The notes: a model not told the origin generated them from the sequence alone. A stretch of DNA of 64,000 bases from Palsa-883 sp035486355 (GCA_035486355.1 DATHNE010000009.1:1-64000), one strand, 5' to 3'; shown: positions 24,837 to 33,492, counted from the first letter of the stretch. Numbers and translations: made by a program.

Positions 24837-25433
24837 ATGTCGGATTTGGTCACCATTCCCGCGCGCCGTGGCAGGGCCGCCTTCGCTGCCAAGGGACAGG
24901 TCATCAAGGTGATCAACACGCATGGCGAGCAGGTGGTCGACACGTGGGCCTTCAACCGCGCCGACCTGACCGAGTTCATGTCGATGGAGCACAGCCGCGC
25001 GGGCATGCTGAAGCTGATCCCGAAGGTGGGCGATGCGCTGCTGACCAATCACCGCAGGCCGATCCTAACCGTGCTGGAGGATACCTCCGGCGGCATCCAC
25101 GACACGGTGATGGCGGCGTGCGACATCTACCGCTACCAGGGGCTCGGTGTCGCCGACTATCACGACAACTGTACTGACAATCTCGCGCAGGGCATGCGCG
25201 ATATCGGCCTGACGCCACCAGAGACGCCCAGCCCGCTGAACCTGTTCATGAACATCCCCTGGACAATCGAAGGCGGCCTGTCGTTCGATCCGCCGGTGTC
25301 GACGCCGGGCTGCTACATCGCGGTGCGGGCGGAGATGGATCTGGTGATCGCGTTCTCGGCCTGCCCGCAGGATATCCTGCCGATCAACGGCAAGGCCGGG
25401 AAGCCGACCGAGGCACATTTCGTGATTGGCTGA
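24837..25433 (+). CDS. DUF1989 / urea carboxylase-associated family protein
   Basis: 198-residue protein of the DUF1989 family. Family landmarks visible are GEQVVDTWAFNRAD near residue 28, MSMEHSR near 45, YHDNCTDNL near 106 with its Cys, and SPLNLFMNIPWTIEGGLSFDPPVSTPGCYIAVRAEMD toward the C-terminus. Members of this family occur beside urea/guanidine carboxylase genes, and a two-subunit DUF1989 enzyme is known as carboxyguanidine deiminase. Only one such gene is present here and no carboxylase is seen, so the exact activity is open. GGCAGGAGG precedes the ATG. It fits a guanidino/urea nitrogen theme shared with two ureohydrolases nearby. Confidence 0.85.
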   Translation: MSDLVTIPARRGRAAFAAKGQVIKVINTHGEQVVDTWAFNRADLTEFMSMEHSRAGMLKLIPKVGDALLTNHRRPILTVLEDTSGGIHDTVMAACDIYRYQGLGVADYHDNCTDNLAQGMRDIGLTPPETPSPLNLFMNIPWTIEGGLSFDPPVSTPGCYIAVRAEMDLVIAFSACPQDILPINGKAGKPTEAHFVIG

Positions 25434-25466
25434 ACGGCCGGCGCGACTCCGCCATCGCGCACAGGG

Positions 25467-25486
25467 ATCGTCAGCATACTGACGAT
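25467..25486. promoter_or_regulatory. Palindromic site C: ATCGTCAG-N4-CTGACGAT
   Basis: Perfect palindrome (9-bp arms counting the flanking G/C, 25466-25487) with a CATA spacer. It is the third copy of the motif at 18073 and 23921. Here it lies between the 3' ends of the convergent DUF1989 and 2OG-oxygenase genes, so it is not in an obvious promoter. It may be a relic of a rearranged operator or may work as a hairpin terminator. Confidence 0.5.
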
Positions 25487-25529
25487 CTGCCCAGGCGCGC
25501 GTCATCCCGTGGTCAGAATCTGGGCACGC

Positions 25530-26489
25530 TCAGTGTGCGGCGATGAACTGCCTGCGATAGCCGAAGGAGCGTTCGATGCGGCCGACGATGTGCTCGCCGG
25601 CCAGGATCGGTTCGTAGCGGCATTCCGCGGCCGGTGTGCCAAGTTCACGCGGAGCGACTAACGCCTTGAAGTCCGGATCGTGGAACGTCGCGATCGATAG
25701 CCGTTCCCGTCCGGAGCGGTTGATCACCCGGTGCGGCGTTGAGGCATAGCGGTCGTTGGTCCAGCGCGCCAGCAGGTCCGCCACGTTGATCACCAATGTC
25801 CCGGGAATCGGCGGAGCGGGAATCCAGCGTTGTGTGGACCGCTCCAGCACCTCCAGCCCGCCAATATCGTCCTGCCACAGTAGCGTGATGCAGCCGAAGT
25901 CGCTGTGTGGAGCGACACCAAACTGGTCGTTGTCCAGATCCGGCGGCTGCGGCGGGTAATAGACGATCTGCGTGCGCTGCAGCGGCTTGCGGTAGCGCGC
26001 CACGAAGAAGTCCGGGGCGAGATCGAGTGACACCGCCACCGCGCGCATCAAATCCGCGCCGCAGCCCAGCATCGCCGCATAATAGGCCTCGAGCGCCGCG
26101 CGGAACGCGGGCATCCCCGGCGGCCAATTGTTCGGGCCACGCAGCTTCTCACCGGCCAGCACGTCAGGATCATCTTCCGGAAGATCCAGGCCGATACTGT
26201 AGAATTCCTTGTGGTCCGGCTTACGCGCCGCGTACATCAGCGCATCACCCAGCGCGTTGAAGCCACGATGGCGGGCATTGACCGCGGCCAGCCGCTTGAT
26301 CTCCAACGGCTGGCGAAAGAAGCGCTGCCCCGCCGCGTGTGCCGCTGCGATCACGTCGTCTGACACGCCATGGTTGGTGATGTAGAAGAACCCATCGGTC
26401 AGGCAGGCGGCGCGGATCGCGTCCGCGGCAACGCGCGTGCCGGCGTCGTCGTGGGCACGTACCGCGGCAAAATCGATGATCGGCAGCAT
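25530..26489 (-). CDS. Isopenicillin-N-synthase-like 2-oxoglutarate/Fe(II) oxygenase
   Basis: 319-residue double-stranded beta-helix oxygenase. The N-terminal DIOX_N segment includes DGFFYITNHGVSDDVIAAAHAAG near residue 30. The iron ligands are the His and Asp of APHSDFG near 193 and the distal His of TPHRVINRSG near 250, and the 2-oxoglutarate-binding Arg-x-Ser is in RERLSIATF. It follows the LLM monooxygenase gene by 18 nt on the same strand with a GGAGG site. In this superfamily some members hydroxylate homoarginine or arginine side chains and release guanidine, which would suit the neighbours, but the sequence alone does not prove it. Confidence 0.88.
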   Translation of the reverse strand: MLPIIDFAAVRAHDDAGTRVAADAIRAACLTDGFFYITNHGVSDDVIAAAHAAGQRFFRQPLEIKRLAAVNARHRGFNALGDALMYAARKPDHKEFYSIGLDLPEDDPDVLAGEKLRGPNNWPPGMPAFRAALEAYYAAMLGCGADLMRAVAVSLDLAPDFFVARYRKPLQRTQIVYYPPQPPDLDNDQFGVAPHSDFGCITLLWQDDIGGLEVLERSTQRWIPAPPIPGTLVINVADLLARWTNDRYASTPHRVINRSGRERLSIATFHDPDFKALVAPRELGTPAAECRYEPILAGEHIVGRIERSFGYRRQFIAAH

Positions 26490-26507
26490 GGGCGGACCTC
26501 CGCCGGT

Positions 26508-27818
26508 TCAGAACTCCGTGCGTGTCTGCCGCAGCGTGCCTCCTGTATAGGCGGTGCGCGCCAGGCCGCGGCGCTGCAAGGCCGGCACGAGGCCCTCGGT
26601 CACCTCGACGATGAAGTGGCGGCTGGCGCGCTGATACGGCGTGCTGATCAGGAAGCCGTCACCGCCGACGACCTCCGCGACCTGGCCCATGCGTTCGGCG
26701 ACCGTGTCGGGGGAACCGACGAAATCCACCTCAGACCCGGGAATACCAAACCGCTCCATCGCCAGTTGGCGCAGCGTCTTGCCACTGCCCCATTGGGCGA
26801 ACTTGTCGAGCGAGCCCTGCTCACCGTTGGTGGTGAGGTGCGGCAGCGGCTGGTCGAGATCGAACTGGGAGAAGTCGATATCGGTGACGGTGCCGATGCT
26901 GGCCAGCGCGCGCTCGATCGCGCGCGGGTGGGACACCAGGCGATGACGCTTGGCCTGCGCCTCCTCGTCGGTCTCACCTAGGATCGGATAGACCAGGAAC
27001 AGCACCTTGATGTCATCGGGATTGCGAGCGAATAATATGGCGTGGCGGCGCACGTCGTCGCGATACTGCTGCATCCCCTCGATGCCGTTGGCGACCGCGA
27101 TGATTGAATCCGCATACTTGGCCGCGAAGGCGCGGCCGCGCGGCGATCCGCCGGCCTGCACGAACACTGGTCGCCCCTGCGGCGATCGCACCGTGTTTAG
27201 CGGGCCGCGAACCTTGAAGAACTGTCCTTCAAAGTTGATCGGCCGCACCTTGCGGAAATCAGCATAGGTGCCGGTTTCGCGGTCCATCACCACCGCGTCT
27301 TCAGCCCAGGAATTGAACAACTGGCACACCACGTCGACATATTCGTCGGCCATGGCGTAGCGCTGCTCGCGCGGCGGCAGCTTGTCCATGCCGAAATTCT
27401 GCGCCGCGGCGTCCTCGCCACTGGTGACAATGTTCCAGCCGAAGCGGCCTCCGGCGATGTGGTCCAGCGTCGAACACAGCCGCGCCAACATGAATGGCGG
27501 ATACGCAAGCGTGGAGAATGTTGCCACCACGCCCAGATGCCGTGTCATCGCTGCGATAATCGCGGCCAGCGGCGAGGGATCATGCTTCGGCACCTGCAGC
27601 CCGTGCTTCAGCGTGGCCTCGGCGGTGCCGCGATAGGCCTCGGACACCATCAGCGTGTCCTCGATCATGATGTAGTCGAAGCAGGCACGTTCCAGCGCCT
27701 TGGCCATGTCGACGTAGAACATCCCGTCCCAGGGCGCACCGCCGACTGCCATCGGGCTGTCCCACTCACCGGCGGTGAAGTTCATGAACCATCCCAGGTG
27801 CATCGGTTTGGCGGCCAT
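26508..27818 (-). CDS. LLM class flavin-dependent monooxygenase (NtaA/DszA-like), copy 1
   Basis: 436-residue FMNH2-dependent monooxygenase of the luciferase-like superfamily, nitrilotriacetate monooxygenase subgroup. Visible signatures: MHLGWFMNF at the start, CFDYIMIEDTL near residue 45, the HDPSPLAAIIAAMTRHLGVVATFSTLAYPP-type barrel strand (residues ~85-115), GGRFGWNIVTSGEDAAAQNFG near 130, and the NTA-type SPQGRPVFVQAGGSPRGRAFAAKYAD near 235. The start is the ATG at 27818; longer readings overlap the divergent ureohydrolase promoter. Such enzymes need a separate flavin reductase, and none is encoded in the window. It is transcribed with the 2OG oxygenase downstream. Likely oxidises a C-N or C-S bond. 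Confidence 0.88.
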   Translation of the reverse strand: MAAKPMHLGWFMNFTAGEWDSPMAVGGAPWDGMFYVDMAKALERACFDYIMIEDTLMVSEAYRGTAEATLKHGLQVPKHDPSPLAAIIAAMTRHLGVVATFSTLAYPPFMLARLCSTLDHIAGGRFGWNIVTSGEDAAAQNFGMDKLPPREQRYAMADEYVDVVCQLFNSWAEDAVVMDRETGTYADFRKVRPINFEGQFFKVRGPLNTVRSPQGRPVFVQAGGSPRGRAFAAKYADSIIAVANGIEGMQQYRDDVRRHAILFARNPDDIKVLFLVYPILGETDEEAQAKRHRLVSHPRAIERALASIGTVTDIDFSQFDLDQPLPHLTTNGEQGSLDKFAQWGSGKTLRQLAMERFGIPGSEVDFVGSPDTVAERMGQVAEVVGGDGFLISTPYQRASRHFIVEVTEGLVPALQRRGLARTAYTGGTLRQTRTEF

Positions 27819-27931
27819 GCGCGACTCCGGCTTGGGTGGAAGATGGTGAAAAGCCCAGCAAGTCCCGGGCCAGTGCCTGCCGCCGTGGTATGGCGGATGC
27901 ATCCACCGGACGGTCACACGGGAGCCAACCG

Positions 27932-28909
27932 ATGCATCAGGTCAACCGCCCTTTCGTGGGCATTCCATCCTTCTTACGCGCGCCGGTTTGCGACGACGTC
28001 GCACGGTTGAACGCCGCCATCGCGGTGCTGGGCGTGCCGTTCGACGAGGGATCGCCCTTCCTGCCTGGTACCCGCATGGCGCCGCGTGCCTTGCGGGAGC
28101 ACTCACTGCGGTTTGGCAGCGCCGGGTATTACGATCCGGAAACGCGCCAGACCTATCTGGAAGAGGAGCTGACGGGCGGGATGATCGCCGATCTGGGCGA
28201 TATCGACATCCGCCCCACCAATGTCGAGCTGAGCTTCGAGCTGATCACCGGTGCGGTGGCCGGCGTGCTGGCGCGGGGCGCTATGCCGGTGGTGCTGGGA
28301 GGCGATCATTCGATCACCTACCCAGCGGTGCGCGCCTTCAATCGGCCGCTGCACGTGCTCCACTTTGACGCGCACACCGATTACGCGCCGTTCGTGCATG
28401 GGCTGCAGCACACCAACGGCCACGCCTTCCGCCATGTCGCCGCCATGCAACACGTGCGAGGCCTGACACAGATCGGCATCCGCAGCCTGCGCCACGGCAA
28501 AGCGCAGATCGAGGACGTTTTTCGCGACGGCAACCGGATCATCACGATGGGTGAGTTTCGCCATCTGGGCCCGGCGGCCATCGCGGAACTGCTGCCCGAG
28601 GGGGCTGCCTGCTACGTGAGCATCGATGTGGACGCCATGGACATGTCGCTGGTCCCCGGCTGCGTCTCGGCCGAGCCGAATGGCATGCTGTATGCCGAGT
28701 TGCGCGACACGCTGGCCGCGATTGCCACCCGGCTGGAGGTGGTGGGCTTCGACTTCGTCGAGGTCAACCCACTGCTGGATGTTGGCACCGGCGTGACCTC
28801 ATACCTGGGCGCCCACACGGTGATCGAGTTCCTGGGCCACATTTGCGCCCAACCGCGCTGGCGGGCGCGATGGCCGGCACGCGCCCGAACTGGCACGGAG
28901 GTTGCTTAA
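27932..28909 (+). CDS. Ureohydrolase (agmatinase/arginase family), copy 1
   Basis: 325-residue binuclear-metal ureohydrolase. All six usual metal ligands are visible: His in VLGGDHSIT (~residue 126), Asp/His/Asp in HFDAHTDYA (~148) and the two Asp of SIDVDAMD (~232). The next residues read MSLVPGCVSAEPNGM where agmatinases have PAFAPGTGTPEPGG, so the substrate pocket is altered. GGGAG lies before the ATG at 27932. It is the first gene of an operon with a binding protein, permease and ATPase, so the imported ligand is probably its substrate. That points to a guanidino compound such as agmatine, guanidinobutyrate or guanidine itself. Confidence 0.88.
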   Translation: MHQVNRPFVGIPSFLRAPVCDDVARLNAAIAVLGVPFDEGSPFLPGTRMAPRALREHSLRFGSAGYYDPETRQTYLEEELTGGMIADLGDIDIRPTNVELSFELITGAVAGVLARGAMPVVLGGDHSITYPAVRAFNRPLHVLHFDAHTDYAPFVHGLQHTNGHAFRHVAAMQHVRGLTQIGIRSLRHGKAQIEDVFRDGNRIITMGEFRHLGPAAIAELLPEGAACYVSIDVDAMDMSLVPGCVSAEPNGMLYAELRDTLAAIATRLEVVGFDFVEVNPLLDVGTGVTSYLGAHTVIEFLGHICAQPRWRARWPARARTGTEVA

Positions 28910-28946
28910 GGGGAGGTAACCAACAACCAGACTTGGGGACTGTTTC

Positions 28947-29780
28947 ATGCTCAGACGGACACTGTTGACCGGCGCCGCGGCAGGCCTGCTGGCGATGCCC
29001 GCCATTGGTCCGGCTCGTGCCGATGCCATGGCTAACGCGAAAAAGCGCGGCACGCTGATCGTCGGCATGGAAGCGGCCTACGTGCCGTACGAGTTCTTCA
29101 AGGACGGCAAGATCATCGGCTACGACCCGGACATCATCAATCTTGTGGCGCCAAAGCTGGGGGTGAAGCCGCAACTCGTGGATACCGCATGGAACGGCAT
29201 CATTCCGGCGCTGTATGCAGGCAAGTTCGACTGCATCATCTCCGCCATGACAATCACCAAGGAGCGGGCGGATAAGGTGCTGTTCTCCATGCCGTATGCC
29301 GACGCGTCCAACGTGATGTTCCTGCGCGCCGACGATACGCGCTTCAAGAGCGGCGACGACATGTCGGGCAAGATCGTCGGTGTGCAGCTGGGCAGCGCCG
29401 CGGCGGAGATCATCAAGACCCATGAAGCCGCGATGAAAGCCAAGGGTCTGGCAGGCTATAAGGAAGTGAAACAATACGAGCACTATCCCGAGGCTTATCA
29501 GGACCTGCTCAACAAGCGGCTGGATGTGGTGGTGAACTCGAAATCCACGCTGCTGGTCGTGATGCGGGATGCGCCCGGCAAGTTCAAGATCATGCCCGGT
29601 GTGTCCGATATCACTGCCTATTTCGGTATGGCCTTCCGCAAGGAAGACGGCGCGCTGCACGACTTCTTCAACACGCAACTGGCGACGATGAAGGCCGACG
29701 GAACGCTGGATAAGCTGCAGGAGAAATGGTTCGGCTCGACGATGCCGACCCCGAACACGGTGCCGGCCGTCCTGCCCTGA
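28947..29780 (+). CDS. ABC transporter substrate-binding protein (SBP_bac_3)
   Basis: 277-residue periplasmic binding protein. The leader RRTLLTGAAAGLLAMPAIGPARA ends about residue 26. The mature start GTLIVGMEAAYVPYEFFKDGKIIGYDPDIINLV is the classical polar-amino-acid binding fold. Further blocks are FDCIISAMTITKERADKVLFS and KIVGVQLGSAAAEI. It lies 37 nt after the ureohydrolase gene and 12 nt before the permease, within a four-gene operon. The ligand is inferred to be basic or guanidino-bearing because of the operon's first gene. It is a paralog of the binding protein encoded at 21938 but distinct in sequence. Confidence 0.9.
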   Translation: MLRRTLLTGAAAGLLAMPAIGPARADAMANAKKRGTLIVGMEAAYVPYEFFKDGKIIGYDPDIINLVAPKLGVKPQLVDTAWNGIIPALYAGKFDCIISAMTITKERADKVLFSMPYADASNVMFLRADDTRFKSGDDMSGKIVGVQLGSAAAEIIKTHEAAMKAKGLAGYKEVKQYEHYPEAYQDLLNKRLDVVVNSKSTLLVVMRDAPGKFKIMPGVSDITAYFGMAFRKEDGALHDFFNTQLATMKADGTLDKLQEKWFGSTMPTPNTVPAVLP

Positions 29781-29792
29781 CGTAGACGCAAC

Positions 29793-30443
29793 GTGGGAAG
29801 CTTCGACTGGGGCAGCATCTGGTATGCTGTGCCCTATATGCTCCAGGGTGCGGTCGTCACCCTGGAGATTTCATTGTGTGCGATGGCGGTGGCTACGGTG
29901 ATCGGGCTGGTCATGGGCCTGATCAGCGTGTCCGATCTGACGGCGTTGAAAGTGGTGATTCGCGCCTACGTGTATTTTGTGCGCGGCACACCGGCGCTGG
30001 TGCAGATCTTCCTGGTTTATTTTGCCCTGCCGAAAATCGGCTTCGAGCTGACGGCATTCTGGAGCGGCGTGGTTGCGTTGGCGTTCAACTCCGCCGGCTT
30101 CATCTCTGAGATCATTCGCGCCGGACTGCAATCGATTGACGCAGGCCAGACCGAGGCGGCGCTGTCGATCGGCATGACCAACCGGCAGTCGATCGTGTTC
30201 ATTCTGCTGCCGCAATCGCTGCGGCGGATCACGCCACCGCTGACCAACGAAATCATCACGCTGGTAAAGACCTCATCGCTGCTATCGGTGATCTCGATCA
30301 CGGAGCTGACGCGATCAGCGCAGGTGATCGTGGCGGAACGGTTCGTGCCGTTCGAGCTGTACGCGGCCCTCGCGGTGTATTATCTGGTGATAATCTCGGT
30401 ATTGTCCTGGTGTTCCGAATACCTTGAGAAGCGGCTGGCATGA
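29793..30443 (+). CDS. Polar amino-acid ABC transporter permease
   Basis: 216-residue inner-membrane permease, GTG start, with about five transmembrane helices. It carries the RGTP motif (VYFVRGTPALVQIFLVYF near residue 62) and the EAA loop EIIRAGLQSIDAGQTEAALSIGMTN near 108, which contacts the ATPase. Its stop overlaps the ATPase start as ATGA. Single-permease system, thus a homodimer. Third gene of the ureohydrolase-importer operon. Confidence 0.9.
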   Translation: MGSFDWGSIWYAVPYMLQGAVVTLEISLCAMAVATVIGLVMGLISVSDLTALKVVIRAYVYFVRGTPALVQIFLVYFALPKIGFELTAFWSGVVALAFNSAGFISEIIRAGLQSIDAGQTEAALSIGMTNRQSIVFILLPQSLRRITPPLTNEIITLVKTSSLLSVISITELTRSAQVIVAERFVPFELYAALAVYYLVIISVLSWCSEYLEKRLA

Positions 30444-31219
30444 GCGCGGTACCCCTGCTGCACATCCACAGTCTGTCGAAGATTTTCGGTCAGATTCCGG
30501 TGGTCGATCGCGTCGAGCTGACGGTGACGCAAGGCGAGATCGTGATGATCGTCGGCCCGAGCGGCGCCGGGAAATCCACGCTATTGCGCTGCGTCAACCG
30601 GATCGAGATCCCGTCGGAAGGCGAGGTGCTGCTGGAAGGCGTCAACATGGCCGGCGAACAGCGCAACGGTAAGTTCGCGCCCGATCGGCCGGTGGTGACG
30701 GCGCGGAAGCGTCGGCGCATCGGCATGGTGTTCCAGCGCTTCAACCTGTTCGCCCATCTGACCGCCCTGGACAACGTGGCGATCGGACCACGACGCGTGT
30801 TGGGCATGAAACCCTCGGAAGCGCGTGCGCTGGCGGCCGAGCAGTTGGCGCGGGTGAAGCTGTCGGATCATATGACGAAAAGGCCGACACAGTTGTCCGG
30901 CGGTCAGCAGCAGCGTGTGGCCATCGCGCGGGCAATGGCGATGAAGCCCGTGCTGATGCTATTCGACGAACCGACCTCGGCGCTGGACCCCGAGCTGGTT
31001 GGAGAGGTGCTGGAGGTAATCCGCGCGTTGGCGGAAGAAGGCATGACCATGCTGGTCGTGACACATGAGATGCAATTCTGCCGCGAGGTCGGCACCCGCG
31101 TGTTGTTCATGGACAGCGGCCGCATGCTGGAAGATGCGCCGCCCAGGCAGTTCTTCGGCAACCCGCAGCATGCTCGTGCAAAGGAATTCCTGCGGCGGGT
31201 GCACGCGATTCCGAATTAA
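30440..31219 (+). CDS. Polar amino-acid ABC transporter ATP-binding protein
   Basis: 259-residue ATPase. Walker A GPSGAGKSTLLRC lies near residue 38, the Q loop GMVFQRFNLFAHLT near 98, the signature LSGGQQQRVAIARAM near 155, and Walker B LMLFDEPTSALD near 175, with THEMQFC as the H loop. Between Walker A and the Q loop there is a slightly long insertion (GEQRNGKFAPDRPVVTARKRRR, about 20 residues) also seen in related transporters. It closes the four-gene operon that begins with the ureohydrolase. Its 3' end overlaps the convergent second ureohydrolase by 4 nt. Confidence 0.9.
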   Translation: MSAVPLLHIHSLSKIFGQIPVVDRVELTVTQGEIVMIVGPSGAGKSTLLRCVNRIEIPSEGEVLLEGVNMAGEQRNGKFAPDRPVVTARKRRRIGMVFQRFNLFAHLTALDNVAIGPRRVLGMKPSEARALAAEQLARVKLSDHMTKRPTQLSGGQQQRVAIARAMAMKPVLMLFDEPTSALDPELVGEVLEVIRALAEEGMTMLVVTHEMQFCREVGTRVLFMDSGRMLEDAPPRQFFGNPQHARAKEFLRRVHAIPN

Positions 31220-32166
31220 CGTTCGAAATACCCTGCTCGCACCGCCATCCCGATCAGGTTGACAATTAGCCGGCCGGCGGTGATGCAGGTGATCTGAGTG
31301 ACGTCAGCCCGCGGCGTGATCTCCACCACATCCATACCCAGCACGCGCCCCTTGCGCACCAGCCCATGGATCAGCTTACGTGCCTGATGGAAGGTGACGC
31401 CACCCGGACACGGCGCGGCGACCGCGGGTGCGATCGCCGGGTCCATCCCATCCAAATCCACCGTCAGATAGTAGCGCCCACCATCGGGGATACGATCGAG
31501 GATCGCATCCATCCCCACATCATGTAGCTCCCACGCCGTGATCAGATGCGCTCCATAGGCATGCGCGGCCTCAACTTCCTCGGTGCGCGCACTGCCAGTG
31601 GCGCGCAGGCCGATCTGGAAGATCTCGCCGATATGCGCCATTTCGGAGGCGCGACGGATCGGGCTGGACAGGCCTTCGCGGACGCCATTCACCTCCTCTC
31701 GCCAGTCGATGTGCTGGTCGATCTGGATCAGCGTGATCGGCCCCTGCCCTTCAAACGCCCGCAGTACGGGAATCGGCACGCCGTGGTCCCCGCCCAGCAC
31801 GATCGGCAATGCGCCGGCCCCCAGGATCTTGCGCACGACCTGCTCAGTGTGGCGGTAATGCGCCATGGTATCGCCCAGCACACTGGCGATATCGCCGCAA
31901 TCGACTGCCCGAATCGGCCTATCGGCGTAGAGCGGACCCCCAAGATCGAAGTCATAGCGTTCGATTGACCGGATGATGCGCGTGCTGGCTTCGCGCATCG
32001 CAGTCGGCCCGTTGCTCTGGTCGTTGGTGATGTCTTCCCAGCTATAGGCCTGCGCATACGGCACGCCGAGAAAGGCGATATCCGCGGACAGGTTGTCTAG
32101 CGAGGTCACCGGTTCCGAATATAGAAACGTACCAGGTGTGCGCCGTGGCGGAATGGTCAGGGACAT
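31216..32166 (-). CDS. Ureohydrolase (agmatinase/arginase family), copy 2
   Basis: 316-residue binuclear-metal ureohydrolase with all six ligands: His of VLGGDHGVP (~residue 128), Asp/His/Asp of QIDQHIDWR (~152) and the Asp pair of TVDLDGMDPAIAP (~232). Here the DPAIAPAV stretch is close to the agmatinase/guanidinobutyrase consensus. However, the HGTPFRR loop that helps bind the guanidino tail reads LSSPIRR, with His replaced by Ser. It is the last gene of a minus-strand operon after an HpaB-like and an LLM monooxygenase (10-nt gap). Two distinct ureohydrolases within 5 kb suggest different substrates or steps rather than duplication. Confidence 0.88.
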   Translation of the reverse strand: MSLTIPPRRTPGTFLYSEPVTSLDNLSADIAFLGVPYAQAYSWEDITNDQSNGPTAMREASTRIIRSIERYDFDLGGPLYADRPIRAVDCGDIASVLGDTMAHYRHTEQVVRKILGAGALPIVLGGDHGVPIPVLRAFEGQGPITLIQIDQHIDWREEVNGVREGLSSPIRRASEMAHIGEIFQIGLRATGSARTEEVEAAHAYGAHLITAWELHDVGMDAILDRIPDGGRYYLTVDLDGMDPAIAPAVAAPCPGGVTFHQARKLIHGLVRKGRVLGMDVVEITPRADVTQITCITAGRLIVNLIGMAVRAGYFER

Positions 32167-32175
32167 GGTGCTTCC

Positions 32176-33492
32176 TCAGTCGCGCAGGTGCTCGCGCAGT
32201 GTTGTGCCGGCGTAGTCCTTCCGAAACAAGCCACGCGCCTGCAGTACCGGCACGACGGCACGGGCGATTTGCTCGAACATTCCGGGCATGAGCGTGGGCG
32301 TGAAGATGAAGCCATCGCAAGCGCATGACTCGAACAGGTCCTGCAACTGGTCAGCCACCGTCTCGGGCGATCCAACAATCTGCGGGCATAGCTCGCTGGT
32401 GGCGAAGCGGCGGGCGGCCTCACCCAACGTCAACCCCTGTGCCTGCGTGCCCTGTAGGATCACATCCAGCGAGCCACGCGACCCCGCTTCCATCTGCATG
32501 TCGTTGAGCGGCTGATCAGCAGGATACTTCGAAAGATCGACGCCGATATGGCCGGACATTTGCGCCAACCCGGCTTCCGTCTGCACGAGGACGTTCACAT
32601 AGGCCGCCCGCTCGCGCGCGATCGCATCGGTCTCGCCGACGATAACGTCAATTGACGGCAGGATCAGGCATTCCTCCGGCGCGCGACCTTGCGCGACCAC
32701 ACGCGCTTTCAGATCAGTGTAAAACGCCTGCATGTCCTCCTTGCTGTGCTGCAAGGTGAACACCAGCTCGCCCCACTTTGCCGCGAAGTCGCGCCCACGC
32801 GGTGATGAGCCAGCTTGCATGATCACCGGGCGCCCCTGCGGAGACCGCGGCACAGTCAGCGGGCCGCGTGTCTTGATCCAATTCCCCTGGTAGTTGACGT
32901 AATGCACCTTGCTGGGATCAGCGTAGATGCCACGCTGCTTGTCGAAGACCAGCGCGTCGGCGTCCCAGCTTTCCCACAACTTACACACCGCCTCGACCAC
33001 CTCGTCGGCGTAGTCATAACGGACGTCGCGCGCCGGCAGCTCGGCGAGACCGAAATTTTGCGCTTCAAGATGGCCATGCGAGGCGACGACATTCCACGCC
33101 ACGCGACCGCCGCTCATCAGGTCCAGCGTGCCGAGCGACCGCGCCAGATGGTACGGCGCGTAGAAAGTGGACGACAACGTCGCGCCCAACCCTATGCGGT
33201 TGGTGACACGCGCCATGATCGACAGCAACGGAATGGGGTCCAGCAGTCCCATCTGCCCGCCATGGCCCAGGATGGTCGCGAAGCTGCCGCCATAAAGATC
33301 ATATAGGCCAAGAATGTCCGCAAAGAACAGGCTGTCGAACTTGCCTGCTTCCAGCACACGCGCGATGTGCTCGTGCCATTGTGGCGTGAACACGCCGAGA
33401 TCGGCCTCCGGATGACGCCACGCGCCATGGTGATGCGCGGTTGGGCCTGCCAGCAGGAAGGCCACGAAATGCATCTTGCGCTTCGACATCAT
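32176..33492 (-). CDS. LLM class flavin-dependent monooxygenase (NtaA/DszA-like), copy 2
   Basis: 438-residue FMNH2-dependent monooxygenase. It shares with the copy at 26508 the subgroup signature SPQGRPVIMQAGSSPRGRDFAAKWGE near residue 225 and GGRVAWNVVASHGHLEAQNFG near 125. The overall identity is modest, with a different N-terminus (AFLLAGPTAHHHGAWRHP). Its first ATG overlaps the stop of the HpaB-like gene (ATGA), so these two monooxygenases are translationally coupled. No flavin reductase lies in the operon. It probably acts on the product of, or a substrate alternative to, the HpaB-like enzyme before the ureohydrolase step. Confidence 0.87.
   Translation of the reverse strand: MMSKRKMHFVAFLLAGPTAHHHGAWRHPEADLGVFTPQWHEHIARVLEAGKFDSLFFADILGLYDLYGGSFATILGHGGQMGLLDPIPLLSIMARVTNRIGLGATLSSTFYAPYHLARSLGTLDLMSGGRVAWNVVASHGHLEAQNFGLAELPARDVRYDYADEVVEAVCKLWESWDADALVFDKQRGIYADPSKVHYVNYQGNWIKTRGPLTVPRSPQGRPVIMQAGSSPRGRDFAAKWGELVFTLQHSKEDMQAFYTDLKARVVAQGRAPEECLILPSIDVIVGETDAIARERAAYVNVLVQTEAGLAQMSGHIGVDLSKYPADQPLNDMQMEAGSRGSLDVILQGTQAQGLTLGEAARRFATSELCPQIVGSPETVADQLQDLFESCACDGFIFTPTLMPGMFEQIARAVVPVLQARGLFRKDYAGTTLREHLRD

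Noticed and set aside
27895..27904. 10-bp palindrome GGATGCATCC upstream of ureohydrolase 1
   Set aside because: A single short copy without recurrence; could be chance in GC-rich DNA, so not called an operator.
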